A stretch of DNA of 64,000 nt from assembly GCF_000247815.1 (NCBI RefSeq), contig NC_021686.1, positions 12,712,562 to 12,776,561 of the forward strand. Direction: 5' to 3'. The notes under the pieces were generated by a model, which saw only the letters and a program-made list of their open reading frames with translations, had not been told where the DNA came from and did no database searches. The stretch's first letter is position 1. Each line of letters begins with the position of its first letter. Origin of the DNA: Ficedula albicollis (lineage: Eukaryota; Chordata; Aves; Passeriformes; Muscicapidae). A program made the translations under genes and the position numbers. Positions 13,585-26,520 of the stretch are shown here, in pieces.

Positions 13585-14698
13585 TGCTGTTTTGCCACAA
13601 ACACGCTGGAAGATCAGATCCTGAGAGAAATTCTCCGGGGCTGAGTCGCAGCCACAGCAAGCTCTCACAACAGCTCTTGAAGGCAAAACACATCCAAAAA
13701 ATCAGATCAGTCCGTAAAACAAGACAGACAAATTGTCTTCACTAATGGCAAAAGAACCCAACCCAACTTGGAAACCTTAACCTGTGCACCTCTAAGTTCC
13801 CCCCACCTGTAACATGAGGACAAGAATCATTTCCCTCACCCGGCTGCTGCAAGGTTCTCCTAATCAATCAGCTCATTAATTCATGCAAAGCATTAGACAG
13901 GCAGCAGATGGATGGCTTTACACAATAGTGTTTTCTACAGTGAAATATTTCTACTTAATTCTCCACCAGCAGCTGCCTGCCCAGTCTCATCACAGCAGCA
14001 CAGAGTGCTCCAGGCTCACGCAGGGACACCCGCGAGGTCCAGAGCAGCAGAGCCTCCTCTGGATCCAAACAGCACCCAGTGCCACGTGGAATTCCCTGGC
14101 TAGAGACACCCTTTCCACAAGGCTTCGGAAGAGACTTGATTTTGCTCATGTTTAAAAGCTGTCTCAGGAGCGTAATGATTGTGAATTCCCTGCGCGCCGC
14201 AGTCAATCAGTGGAGCGGCGCTGCCGGTGCCTGCCGAGCGGGCGGTGATGAATGGGGCTCCGGAGGCTGCACCTCGCCTCCGAGCCACAGCACAGCGTGG
14301 GCACGGGCTGGGCAGGAGAGCAAAGACAGGAACGAAATCTGAAAGGAAGAAATGGGGCGGGGGCTGGAAAAGCCCAAGCTGCTCCCTGCAAAGTTGGGAC
14401 AAGTGTTGGTATGGAAGGCGCCGCTCGGAGGGAGCGGGCTTGGCTTGTGTTACCATCCCCTTCCCTGAACAAACCAGGTGACACATTTGTTTCAAGCAAG
14501 TGCTCAGCCCAAGCCTGCCTGGTGGCTAGGACCAGAGCCCTGGCACCAGCACCCACCCTGCACATGTGCCACTGACCCAGCTCTGCTTTCCAGGAGCTGC
14601 CAGGGAACAAAAGCCCAAGGGCAGCTCTGGGGAGCACATCCTCCCTGCAGACAGAGCAGTGAAGGGCACAGGAGCAGAGGTGCTGTCCCTCACCCTTC
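13585..14698 (+). repeat. Mosaic duplication, unit 3 (X2+Y2+Z3, complete)
   Basis: This is the only unit with X, Y and Z in full order (X2 13585-14282, Y2 about 14283-14460, Z3 14461-14698), so it is the likely ancestral arrangement. It differs from Y1 by TTGGTATGG against TTGGTCTGG. The X-tail/Y part (about 14190-14440) is a small CpG-rich patch that could be a minor CpG island or promoter. Unit 3 runs into unique sequence at 14699. Confidence 0.93.
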
Positions 14699-15179
14699 CC
14701 CGTGCAGAAGCAGGCAGACAAGCCCCACGGAGTGGCACACAGCTCCCTGTGCCTCCCCATCCCTGCACAGCACCAGGTGCTTGGAGGAGCAGCCCTGTGT
14801 GTCACACCCCACAGCGAGTGCACCCATCCCTGCAAGTACCATGAGCTTCCAGAGAGGGAAAAATCAAATCACCCCATTTGGGGGAGCCCAAAGCGCCTAA
14901 TCCTGCCCCAGCACGATGCAGGTCGCCCTGCTCTACGGAGAACAGATGCTGCTCAGCATTCAAAAGGAGCTGCTTCAGATCTGGGCTCTTTTTCTCCCTC
15001 TTCCTCCTATTATGGGGTCAGGTCAGTGCTGTGCAGCCTGTCAGCATAAAAAAATAAATAACAAAAGAATCATAATACAGAAAACTGGCATTCCCAAAGA
15101 AGCTGCAGCTTGTGGCATGAGCATCACAGCTGAGTGCTACGAGTCTCACAAAGCGGAGAGGGGAAAGAGTCAAAAATGA
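14699..15179. other. Non-coding stretch, no gene seen
   Basis: Unique sequence after the mosaic duplication, with overlapping short frames only. Confidence 0.5.
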
Positions 15180-15560
15180 AACTCACCACACTAGCAAAAT
15201 ACAAATATGACGCAGTAAATTAATGATGTTGCTCCAATTTGAGAAAACACTAATTAAGAATGTGTAATTGAATTAATGCATTATTTAGAAACCCCAGCAA
15301 ATCCTGACTGGGAATATAAATATGTTATAGGGTCCCTTTGACATCAAGTCTCTCTCATACCTCGCTACCCACAATTTATTTTAATGTCACCAGAATCTCC
15401 AGATTTATTTATGTCCTTGCCATTGTCCACTGCTTTACATTTATCCCACATATCAATATCCTCTCCCCTCAATTCCACACACTCAAGTGCTCCATATGAG
15501 GTGGTGATGACCATTTGATAAGTCATGAGTAAGTGTAATTAATTAGCTCAGCTCATCAAC
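15180..15560. promoter_or_regulatory. Enhancer-like AT-rich block with TAATTA words
   Basis: This block carries many homeodomain-type words: GTAAATTAATGATG, CACTAATTAAGAATG, TTGAATTAATGCATTATTT and TGTAATTAATTAGCTCAGC. It is not a recognised repeat and has no open frame. Clusters of ATTA-core sites in unique AT-rich DNA are typical of developmental conserved non-coding elements in vertebrates. I cannot test conservation, so the call is tentative. Confidence 0.35.
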
Positions 15561-17079
15561 CACTTCCCCTCCCAATGCCCTGCAGTCACAGATCTGGGTC
15601 TAATTTGTTTAGAGCCTGGAAAAACATCAAATACCTCATTAGAAAATAAATTCATCTCCTAGAAATACGTTTTTTTCTACAGCTTCAAGCGTCGGTTTGC
15701 TCGATGTTACACTGGGAAAGGCCCTGCACGAGCAGGATCTAAACCCAGCCCAGAATGGGTCAAGAAACTGATATCATCATATTATGAAAATGAAAGAAAA
15801 CAGTATCTCAGGAAAAAGGTGGGGGGGGGGAAAGTCAGTCCCTCAAAGGTATCACAGCAGATGTTTGACTTGTTAAAGGTCCTGAGATTGTGCATTTGCA
15901 GCTGGGATTTAGGAGTGATTTGGGTATCTAGCAAGAGGCTTTACAAACATCATTCTTCCCTCATTTTGAGCCCTTCACAGCAAGGGCTAGGGGATTTTTC
16001 TTCCATTTCTAGGAAGAGATACAAATACACCAAAAAAGAAAGAAAGAAATCCAGTTAAATTGTTTAGAACTGCTAAAGACTCTTTTAAGGAAAGCAGCAA
16101 GAGAAAATAATGCAGGCAAATCCAAGTGCACATACATACATATAGCTCTGGGAAAGGGAAAAAAGAAGCAGCACTAAAGTGCTTTGTGTGAGGTATGAGC
16201 ATACACTGTGGCAAAATATGCATGCTGTTTATAAAACATATTGGAAGACTTTTCCCTAAAAGATGCCATAGAGAGTATAAAATTTTATGATCTCTGCCTG
16301 TCCATTTTACAAAGATATACACAAACAAGTAGCCAAATCTGCCTGCAGTTTAACTCCATTAAATCCAATGAATGAGTTTGGCCCACGAAAACTCTGCACT
16401 TACTGTAATAAAGTTAAAAGCTGATAGCAGCTGATACAGTAAAACACATACATTTCCATACACTTATTCCTGCAGATTTAAAAATACAAATGAGCTTCAG
16501 AGATTGCCCTTGTCCAGCTCATAAAGAAATGCTGGAATAGGAAAGAAAAAAACCCCAGATCTTGGATATTTTCCCACTGATTCCCTCTAAGCACAAAGGA
16601 GACAGGGGTAGGGGAAGCCAGCAGAGTTGTGGTCGTTGGCTTTTCTGAGAGCCCTGAACGCATACAATGTGTGAGTTAGAACAAACCCCTGATGGTTTGG
16701 TCCCCAGGTGGGGCAGGATATCCCTCAGCAGGAGCAGAGGTCACAGCTCAGGGACCCCCACTTCTCCCTCACCAGTCCCCAGAGAGGACAGCGAGCTCTC
16801 AGGGCACAGATGTGGGATGCTCTGCTCCCTGAGGGAGCTGTCCTCACTTCCATTAGCAGAGGGCTTTTCTCATGAGCACTGGTTCTGGAGCCACTGGGCC
16901 ATTTTTAGCTGTGCCTGGAACCTCACACGGCACAGGGGAGCACAGACCAGTCCAAGCCCAAACAACAGATTTAAGCTGCCCTGACTGATAAGTGTTTGGG
17001 GTTTGTTTGTTGAGGTGTTTTTTTTAAACAGCAGCTTTCTCACGGGCTGCTGCCATAACCACACCAACTCCCATCTCCA
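15561..17079. other. Non-coding stretch, no gene seen
   Basis: AT-rich to medium DNA with a G10 run at about 15821-15830. Short open frames only. No repeat family was recognised. Confidence 0.5.
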
Positions 17080-18010
17080 CAGCTTCCTGCTGTGTCCCCC
17101 CAGCTTCCCTACCCATCCTCATAAACCCGCTGCACCCTCAGTGCCACCTCCCCCAGACCCTCCTGCCCCAACTCTCATGGTGCATGGAGGCTTCAGGTCC
17201 CCCTCCCCTGGAGCCAACTCTCACAATTCCTTTCTTTTATATTTATTTTCTCCTATTACAGGGATGTCTCAGGGTCTGAGATAACCTTGTGCTGGGTGCA
17301 TACACCCCCCCCTCCAGCAGCCAAATAACACCACACGGATAATTTCATGCTCTTTGTCCTCTTTTTCCTCACTGAGCCCCTGGCACTGCTCTGCTGGGGG
17401 TTTAGCAGACATGGGACCAAGGCTCAGGGTCTCCAGTCCCTTCACCCCAAAGTCCTCACAGACCTGTGAGCTGCTTCCACAGCTCTGCCTCCCTCCTCAC
17501 CCACAGTTTGGGCAGTGTATGACTCCATAGCTGTCCCAGTGAGCTCCACACAGCTCCTCTCCTCCCCACCAGCTTCCTCTGGGCCCAGTTTACTGCTGGC
17601 CATCACATCTCCATCTCCCCACACCCAGATACCCCACCCCAATGCTGTCCTGACATCAGGCTCACTCAGATCCTCCCCAAGCCCTGGGTTTGCAACACTG
17701 AGAAAATCCAGCAGCAACAGGAAATCATGCCAAACACTGCTCAAAGCTGTGCTCCTTGCTCATACCCCCTTAACCACCCCCACAGCAGCTTCCCTTCTCC
17801 TCAACCCTGCACCCCACAGCCTTGTTGGTGACTCCACAGCTGCCTCCCCACTGCCCAGCACAGCTTACCTGCAGCAAGTCCCCAGCTCCACATCCTCTGC
17901 TCCTCACTGCCCTGCCACTGCTCCTTCACAAGTCCCTCTGCTCCACCAGAGTTCCACCAGACTTCCCTTTGCTGAAAAACCACATAATCCCAGGTTTTTG
18001 CTTCACCTGG
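17080..18010. repeat. C-rich, degenerate low-complexity stretch
   Basis: The plus strand is strongly C/T-biased, with irregular recurrence of words such as CCCCACAGC, CTCCACAGC and CTCCTCACC. This suggests an old, decayed minisatellite. The bias removes stop codons and creates a 241-codon plus-strand frame (17515-18240) rich in Ser, Pro and Leu. That frame is best read as a compositional artefact, not a gene. Confidence 0.5.
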
Positions 18011-18829
18011 AGCTAACACCAATTCACAGTGAGTGCTGGCAGCTGGGATGCTGCAGGCGATGCTGTGCTGCTGTGGCTTTTCTCAGCATGAAATCCTGGC
18101 CCTGGAGCAGCCAGCAGGGAAAGCATCCCAACCAGCAGGGCTGGGATGCTCCTGGGTGCTGCTTTCTGTGTCCCTCTGGAACGCAGGGCTTCACTGACAT
18201 AACCCACTCACTCACCCCCACCACATACATGGAGAAATAAGTTTTGGAAAAAATTGCCCAAGGATGAGGCTGAGACTTGACAAACAGATGGGACAGCTCT
18301 GGGCTCTCCAGGACATGGACCTCATGTACTGCCCACATCACAGTTACTCCAACCTCAGCAGTACATCCAGAGCTCAACTCTAAACCTCAGAAGCACTGGC
18401 CACGTCCTTCTGTTTGCATGCATCGTGCATTCCTGTGCTGAGCATACCACGGGAGAACCGAATGCATAGTCCACGCTCACAGTAACAAACCTTGCACCTA
18501 GAACAAGCCAAAAGCCTGACCTTTCACAGTTAAGCATCCTGGTGAGAGGTTAGATCTTGTGTTTTCTGATCATCAAACAGGGAAGCATTAGCCAGACAGG
18601 GAGAACAAGCTCTTATCGAGACCTGATTTCTCTCCCCTCCAGGGGATCTTGTAGGATATTTCAGTTCTCTCTCGCTCACTGTATGATTCTTCCCTCCCCC
18701 AGCAGCTTGAAATCAGCCAAATTCACAATCTAATCTGGCCAGGAGTCAAAGGGGAGAAAAATCAAGTCCTAACGCAGTGACTACTTTGAATGGGGAACTG
18801 AAGCCAATCAGAAAGGCATTATTGATCCC
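18011..18829. promoter_or_regulatory. Possible proximal regulatory segment upstream of CpG island
   Basis: Unique AT-moderate sequence leads into the CpG-rich domain. A CCAAT box in good context (GCCAATCAG, CCAAT at 18804-18808) lies about 25 bp before CpG density rises. The adjacent words CTAATCTGG and TTATTGATCC are enhancer-like. No TATA box or initiator can be fixed. The element could serve transcription in either direction or none. Confidence 0.3.
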
Positions 18830-19240
18830 CGCTTGGAGCACCTCGGTCAGGGAGGGGGAAGCTGCGGGCAGCCGCAGAGCTGCCCAGCACAGCCAGCCAG
18901 GGCTGCCCTGCCAGGCCTGCAGCGTTCCCAGCAGACTTCCAGCGCCTGCTGGGCTGGGAGCCGGCCCCGGGCGGGACCAGGAGAGCACTGACCACCCCGT
19001 GCTGCCAGTGGCGAGCACCAGCCCCTGGCCAGCACCAGCCCACGTGTGTGGAGAGCATGAGCCGTGTGCCGCCCGCAGCGCTGGGTTTGTGTGCAAACAC
19101 TCCCAGTGCGCATCGCCCCGGCGCGGGCCCGTCTGCGGGAGCCGGGCGCTCCACGGGACGGGCTGTGCGCTCCGAGGGCTGCGCGCACCCAGCGGCGTTA
19201 GTGCGGGCAGCTCTGCGGGACGGCCAAGGGCAGGGCGGGG

Positions 19241-19281
19241 GGGGTGTGTGTCTGTCTGTGTGGTGTGTGTGGTGCGTGTGT
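19241..19281. repeat. Short TG-rich simple repeat
   Basis: Imperfect (TG)n with TCTG and GTGCG interruptions inside the CpG-rich domain. It is short and unlikely to be functional. Confidence 0.7.
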
Positions 19282-19618
19282 AGGGGCACCTGAGCCGCAC
19301 AGTCCCCGCAGCAAGCAGGGACAGGCAGCGGGTGGCTCAGCGCGGGCAGCGGGGCTGGAGCCACCGAGGATGGGGAGCAGGCGAACAAGGCTGAGCTCAG
19401 CTCTGGGCATCCCTGGGTGCGATCCCGATGGTCCGGCCCGCGTCAGCGCTGGCTACGGGCTCCTCTGCCTTATGTAACCACGGCAGGGACGGAGCGCCGA
19501 AGGGGGATGGAGAGCGGGGGGAGAGGAGCTCCCCTCTGATCCCGAAAGGAAAGGGGCCGCGGCAGAAGCTGGGTACCCCCGCTAACTCTGGCGCTGGCCC
19601 CGGGCAGGCTGGCCCGGC

Positions 19619-19619
<1 letters not shown>

Positions 19620-19710
<91 letters not shown>
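19620..19710. repeat. C homopolymer, 91 bases
   Basis: Uninterrupted C run flanked by GGCT on the left and GCCGGGAGC on the right, within CpG-rich DNA. A pure tract of this length without one substitution is unlikely as stable genomic DNA and may be a sequencing or assembly artefact. Confidence 0.95.
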
Positions 19711-19711
<1 letters not shown>

Positions 19712-19950
19712 CCGGGAGCTGCCGCCGGGCTCAGCCCGGAACCCTCCAAAGCCGGCTCGGGGCAGCAGTACCGGGCGAGGAAAGGAGTCCTAGGAAGTTT
19801 GGGGACTCCTCATTCTGCAAGGAGTCAGGAGGAAAACATGCTTCCTAGAAAAAAAAAAAACCAAACAACCCAAAGCCATGCAGGGTCCCGGTAGCTCCTG
19901 TCCCCCTTTGGCTGTGCCCCCCAACCTGCCATCCCGGAGGCACCGGCCCC

Positions 19951-19960
19951 TCTTACCTGC
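19951..19960 (-). other. Candidate 5' splice site on minus strand
   Basis: On the minus strand the sequence reads CACCGGCAG|GTAAGAGG, a near-ideal vertebrate splice donor (MAG|GTRAGT), with the intron starting at 19956. Upstream on that strand lies a purine-rich GAGGAGGAAGGAGAGG stretch typical of 5' UTRs, inside the CpG island. This could mark the end of a non-coding first exon lying roughly between 19957 and about 20100. No matching acceptor can be identified in the window, so it stays a candidate. Confidence 0.25.
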
Positions 19961-20199
19961 CGGTGTCACGTCTGCTGCTGCCTGCCCTGTTCCTGCTCCT
20001 GCTCTTCCTCCTCCTCTCCTTCCTCCTCCTCTCTCCTTCTCCCTGCTGCTTGGGGCTCTTTATGGAGATTCATTCATTCATGCCTTCCCATCGGTCCCTC
20101 AGCCTTTCCCTGCCTCCCGGAGGCAGAGCGTGTGACGCCTCGCCCCTTTCCAGCCACTTTCTGTTGTCACAGAGCGGCGCTGCCCCAGCCCGGAGCGGC

Positions 20200-20201
<2 letters not shown>

Positions 20202-20244
<43 letters not shown>
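20202..20244. repeat. C homopolymer, 43 bases
   Basis: Pure C run between GGAGCGGCGG and GCGGCGGCC in the CpG-island domain. Confidence 0.95.
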
Positions 20245-20245
<1 letters not shown>

Positions 20246-22054
20246 CGGCGGCCGGGCTGGGACGCGCGTGGGCAGCTCCGGGCCGGGGGCGCGTCCCCCA
20301 GCGCGGGGTGAGGGGCGTGGGCACGGCACCGACCCTCCCTGGAGGGGTACAGACTGTCTCTGGCACCCTAGCAGAGGCGTCGGGGCGGCCCCAGGGCTTT
20401 CCGCTGTACCCTCCGCTTTCCCCATCCCCACGCCAAGCCGCTGCCCATCGCCGCTGGCTCTCACCGAGCAGCGGCTCTGCGGAGAGGGCACGGGTGGGCC
20501 CGCATCCCCGGCCGCTCTCCGGGCAACCCTCGCCCTTTCTTTCCCTCTCTGCTCGCCCCTCCATCCTATTCCAGCTCGTCTTTCCTCCCCTTCTCCCGCT
20601 GCCTCCGCACCCGCGCCAGGACCGCATCCCGCTCCGCCGAGCGCTGCCCCATCCCCGCCGCTGACAGAAGCGCTGCTCAAGCTCGGAGCGGAGCAGCGGA
20701 GCCCAGCGTGGGGACCAGGGCTCACCGACCACCCCGCCAGCCCCGAGTCCTTCCCATCCCACCCGGCGGAGGCCGCCCCGACCCCGGGGGCCGCTCGTTC
20801 CTGCAGGTCATCCTCAAACTTCATCCCTGCTCCAGCCTTCCCCAGGACGGGGGTCCCCCCGATCTGCGCAGCGCTGCACTTCGGGGGGCACGCTCCCTAC
20901 CGACAGCACCCCGCTGCCCACTGCCCCCCGCTGCCAGGGCAAACCCGGGGACTCTGGGGGACTGTGAGCCCTGCACGGCGGGAGCTGCTGACGGGGGATT
21001 TTAGGTGCTCATTTCGAGCGGACAGCCTCGTCTCTGTGAAGGCACGGGGTTATTCTTTCCAGGCAGGCAGGGCGGAAAAAACATGCTTTTTAAAGACATC
21101 GTCGGAAATGTGAAGAGCAGCTCTCGGATTTTGGCGCTGCCACAGCATTCGGAGCGACAAACCCCCAACTTGGGGTGAAACCCCTTAAAAACCCTCCCAG
21201 GAGCCCCCGCCCGCTCCCGTTGAGCCGCGCCGTTCCTGCCGCCGGTGCCGCCCCCCTTGCATCGGTGCCATCAATTTCGATTAACGATCGCTTTATTCAC
21301 CGCTGCAAACTTCTAAATATTTAATCCAGCGCGAACCGGCGGCGGAACGCGCGAAGCTGACGGGAGGAGGCGAGTCCCCGGCCGGGGAGGCGGGAGCGGC
21401 GGCTCTGCCCCGGGGGAGCCTGGTGATGCCAGTCCCCCCCACGTCCCCTCCCTCCGCGGGGCTTTCCCGGGGCTGCAAATCACAGCCTGGACGTGGGCAG
21501 GCACCGCAGGTCCCCCCCTGCCCGAGCCGGAAAGGCGGGGATGAGCGGAGGTGCGGAGGATTCTGTCCAGGGAGAGCTGGAGGAGGAAGGGGCTGCGGGG
21601 AGGGGATCCCGGCATCGCCCCAGCACCGGGCGCGGCTGCCCTCGGGTCCCGGGACGAGCATCCACGTTCCACGTGGAGCGGGACGAGGGTTTGGGCTGGT
21701 TGGAGGGGTCCTGCCCAGGGAGCGGGGGCTGCCCCCACCTCCCTGGCACCTCCGGGTTCCACGCACCGCCCCGAGCACCCCCAGACCCGGCCAAGCCTCA
21801 TTTAAAACGCAACCAAGAAAATTCTCTGGCAACTGCGCTGCGCTGACGGGTGAGTGCCCGGTCCGACGGGCGAGTACCCCGGTCCGACGGGCGAGTTTGC
21901 CGGTGCTTCGTGCTCTGCCTGTATTCAGGAACCGAGACGGAACTTTACGGCAACATCTGTCATTTTAATTAAAACTGCAACACACCCTCCGGGAAGGAAC
22001 ACGTCCCCGCATCGTCGCGTGTCCGTACCACACCCCCCCACCGCCGCCCTTTTC

Positions 22055-22100
22055 TTAAAAAAAAAAATAAATAAAAAAACAACAAACCAACCAACCAAGC
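22055..22100. repeat. A-rich low-complexity stretch
   Basis: A-run followed by TAAATAAAA, ACAACAAACC and AACCAACC-type words within otherwise GC-rich DNA. It could be a decayed poly-A tail, but no retrocopy is visible beside it. Confidence 0.6.
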
Positions 22101-22675
22101 GAAAGCGGCTCAAACTCTCAGGCGGGCACCTGCCCCCCGCCTCCCCCGAGCCATCAGCGACAGCACCCGGCGAGGTCTCGGCGACTGTCCCCGTCCCCGG
22201 AGCACGGACACCCCCCGTCCTCCTCCACTAATTTTCTGTAATTAAAGCTCTATGTGCGGCGCGCTTGGCGAGGACAGAAATAGCCGCTGAAGGAGCGCGT
22301 GTGGGGGGAGGCAGGTCCCAACTGCCGGCGTGGGAATGCAGAAGGGATTGGGGGGGCGGGGGGAGCCGAGCGGAGAGCGGCTCTGCCACAGCTCCCGGCC
22401 CAAGGCTCGCAGCGCCCAGGGTTATTCGGGGTGAGGGCGGCGGTCTCCGCTGTCCGAGCGCTCCGTGCAGACCCGGGCGGAAGCCCCCTGCCCCCGGGGC
22501 GATGCTACTGCCCGCGGCACCGGCTCTTCCGCGGAGCACCGGGGCTTCCCGCAGGCAACAGTTGCCGAGGCTCCCCCGGGGGATGCTCGGCTCGGGGCGC
22601 ACCCCGCCGGCGGAGGGAGACCCCGAAGCGGGGATCCCCCATGGGCGGGGGCGGGAGCACGGGCCGAGCGGCCGG

Positions 22676-23884
<1,209 letters not shown>

Positions 23885-23900
<16 letters not shown>

Positions 23901-24315
23901 GGCACTGTGAGTGTGACACGGGGTGTGTGACACCGTGACACTGGGAGTGTGACACTGCGCGGTGCCGTGCGTGCACGACACTCCGTTTGTGACCCTGGCT
24001 GTGTGTGACACTGCCTGTGTGTGTGACACCTTGTGACAGTGGGGTTGCGAGTGTGCAGGGCTTGTGAAGGTGTGAGTGTCCGTGTCGGGGACATCTGTCT
24101 TTGTGTGTGGGTGTGCCACTGTGTTTGTTGTGTGTGTGGTGACACCCTGAGGGGACGCAGGGATGATCGGGTTGGGGTGTGTGTCTGTGTGTTGGGGTGT
24201 ATCTGTGCGGTGGGAGGGTGCAAGGTCCCGGGTGTGTCTGTGTGTCTGTGTGTCTGTGTGTCTGTATTTACACACACGGGTCTGTGTCTCTGTGTGAACA
24301 TCTCTGTGTGTCCCC
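23885..24315. repeat. TG-rich degenerate minisatellite
   Basis: Irregular array on the plus strand of GTGTGACAC-type words (23910-24040) that passes into TGTGTCTG repeats (24180-24310). Period and unit vary, so it is a decayed TG-derived simple repeat. Open frames over it (Cys/Val-rich on plus, His/Thr-rich on minus) are compositional. Confidence 0.8.
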
Positions 24316-25704
24316 ATGTGAGCATGACAGCCACTCCACCCCTCACACCCAATCTGAACTTCCATGGGCCAAACTGGGCAGCACCAGGACTGGGACTAGC
24401 TGTGACACTGATGGGGCTGGCCCACAATCTCCACTCACAGCCCCCAGGGGTCCCCAGCCCCCAGCTCAGCCCTTCCCAGGCATCTCCTGCCTCAGACCTC
24501 CCTTCACCTGTCCCTGAGACTGCCGTCCTGCCTCCCCATTTTGGTCAGGTTTGTTATGCTGTTTTAGCAACACAACACACCTTTAATCAGGATGATTAAA
24601 GTGTGGCTGGCACTGAGCCGGCCTTTGGAACAGAAGTGCTCTTCTCCCTCCCCAGGCACTGTCATCTGAGGTAAGGACTGGCCCGTGTATTTTTTTGTGA
24701 TGGTTCGAGGTGCCTCGAACCATCTTCGAAACCACCTCCCAGCCAGCAATTTCCTTTTGCAGCCCCGCAAGACAGTGGCAGGGGAGAGAGAAAAGGATGG
24801 GTGCAGGAGAGAAATTTTACTCTTTTCAATTTAATAGCAACAACACCAACACCACCACAGCCAAAAAACCTGAAGCGTGGAGTAATAGAGCTGGGAGACA
24901 GCCTGGGAACAGGCAAGCGATGGCCCCTCTCCAAATGGCAGCTGGCAACCTGGCACAGCACTCAGCTGCATTAGACACACAGCCCAGGGAAAGAGCCCAT
25001 GGGAATGCAGGAGATACCCTGCGTGATGGAGAGGATGGGCATGGAGAATGGATCCAGAATCCTCTCTTCCACAGCTGTGACCCAGTCCCCAGGGTCTTGG
25101 TCTCTGGGTGAGTAGGTTGATCTGAGGTTCTTCCATTCCCCTTTGCCATCACCACCTGTGCTCATGCCCTTGAAGCATGGAAGACCCCTCCTTCCCTGGA
25201 GCAGGGATATCCCATTCTCCCATGTCCCTAAAGGCAAGGAATTCCCATTGAAATTGCTTTGAACTAATAAATACATAAGCAATGACATGAAATAGCAGGG
25301 GCCAAACATCTTCCTGGGGAGATGACAGGTAAGAGGTGCCTTCCCTCCTCTGCCTTTGCAGAAGGAACAGCCTGGTTTCCCTGGGCAGGGAACAGACACT
25401 GCCAGGTCCCTCCTGGTGCCAGGAACGGGGTGTTCTAGGGTTCAGCCCCCACATCTGTGCCACACACACTCTGGGCCAGCCACAAACACTGAGGGTTCAT
25501 GCCAGCCCTGGAACTGCCACTGACACCTGGCAGCTGGAAGAAGAATGGCCCAGAGGGGACATGGATGCCAGTGGCACTCCATTAGAGATCTTCACCCAAG
25601 CAGATCAGCAGTGAGGAGAGGGAAGATTCGCCAAAGGCCTGTTGCAAATTTGCTGGCTGCTGGTACACATTGTTCCTGCTCCTCAGGGCTGCTTTGGGAG
25701 AGGC
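24316..25704. other. Non-coding stretch, no gene seen
   Basis: Medium-GC sequence. A short inverted repeat at about 24705-24725 (GGTTCGAGG then CCTCGAACC, separated by only a few bases) could form a small hairpin. No gene or repeat family was recognised. Confidence 0.5.
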
Positions 25705-26520
25705 AGCCATAAAAACCTCAAGCCTCACCCATGGATCAAGGACAGGCTTTAAGCAGCATCATTTCTTCCAGCTGCCAGGTCAACAGGGAGTGGAAAGACT
25801 TGGTACAATCAAACAACTTTGCAAACCAAGATAAATTAATAAAAGGAGTCAGTACTTCTGAGCAAGCTGTTCCAGTTCTTCTGGGAGGAAGTGACGCCAG
25901 TCCAGACTCTGGCCCCTATATTTAGTAAAAATCTAAACCAGACATTGATAATATTATTAAAGACAGGAAGGAGTAAAAGAAGACGTAGCCGTGCTGGGAT
26001 GACTGATCTATTTATGCGAGATGGCGGGAGGAGTGCTGTGAGAAAGGTGTCTGGGGTCAGGAGAGCTTCTGTGAGCCCTTCCCCTCCACCAGCTGAAGAT
26101 GTCTAACACAGCAGGCTCCAGCAGTCCTAACCCACTTTAACAGGCAGTTCAGGAGGGAGAGGTGGTTAATAAAACACTGGCTGCTTCCCACAATGGTGTG
26201 GAGGGGGTATGGAATGAGAGCTCTTCTGCTGCCTTTTTGAGCATCACCTGGAAAGAAATGCTGGCCAAGGGACAGAGTGTTGGCTGGGCACTGCTCCATT
26301 TGCCCAAGCAGAACGGGGAGGCGTTGGGTAAGACAAGGAAACAAGGTGTGCCTCTGGGTAGGCGATGTCTCTTCTGTCCTTGCTCAGGGCAGGGACTGAG
26401 CTGTTCCCCTGCAGTGCCCACAGCTGCAGGGCTGGACTCTGGATTCTCCTTGTGTCACGGTGAGTGTGACAGCCTGGTGTCCTTGTAGAGAGGGGAGTGC
26501 TCACCAGAGTGGGAGGGGCC
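25705..26520 (+). repeat. 816-bp tandem duplication, copy 1
   Basis: Starts AGCCATAAAAACCTCAAGCC and continues to the next identical start at 26521. Compared with copy 2, the only substitution I see in the body is C at 26135 against G at 26951, so identity is about 99.9%. The unit contains CTATATTTAGTAAAAATC and a YY1-like GAGATGGCGGG at 26018-26028. No coding content is evident. Confidence 0.95.

Noticed and set aside
17515..18240. 241-codon Ser/Pro-rich plus-strand frame
   Set aside because: C/T-biased low-complexity DNA removes stops; there is no domain, no splice context, and an antisense frame of similar quality overlaps it.
19428..19793. 121-codon frame with poly-Pro in the CpG island
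   Set aside because: The middle is the 91-base C-tract, and the flanks are generic Pro/Gly/Arg island translation.
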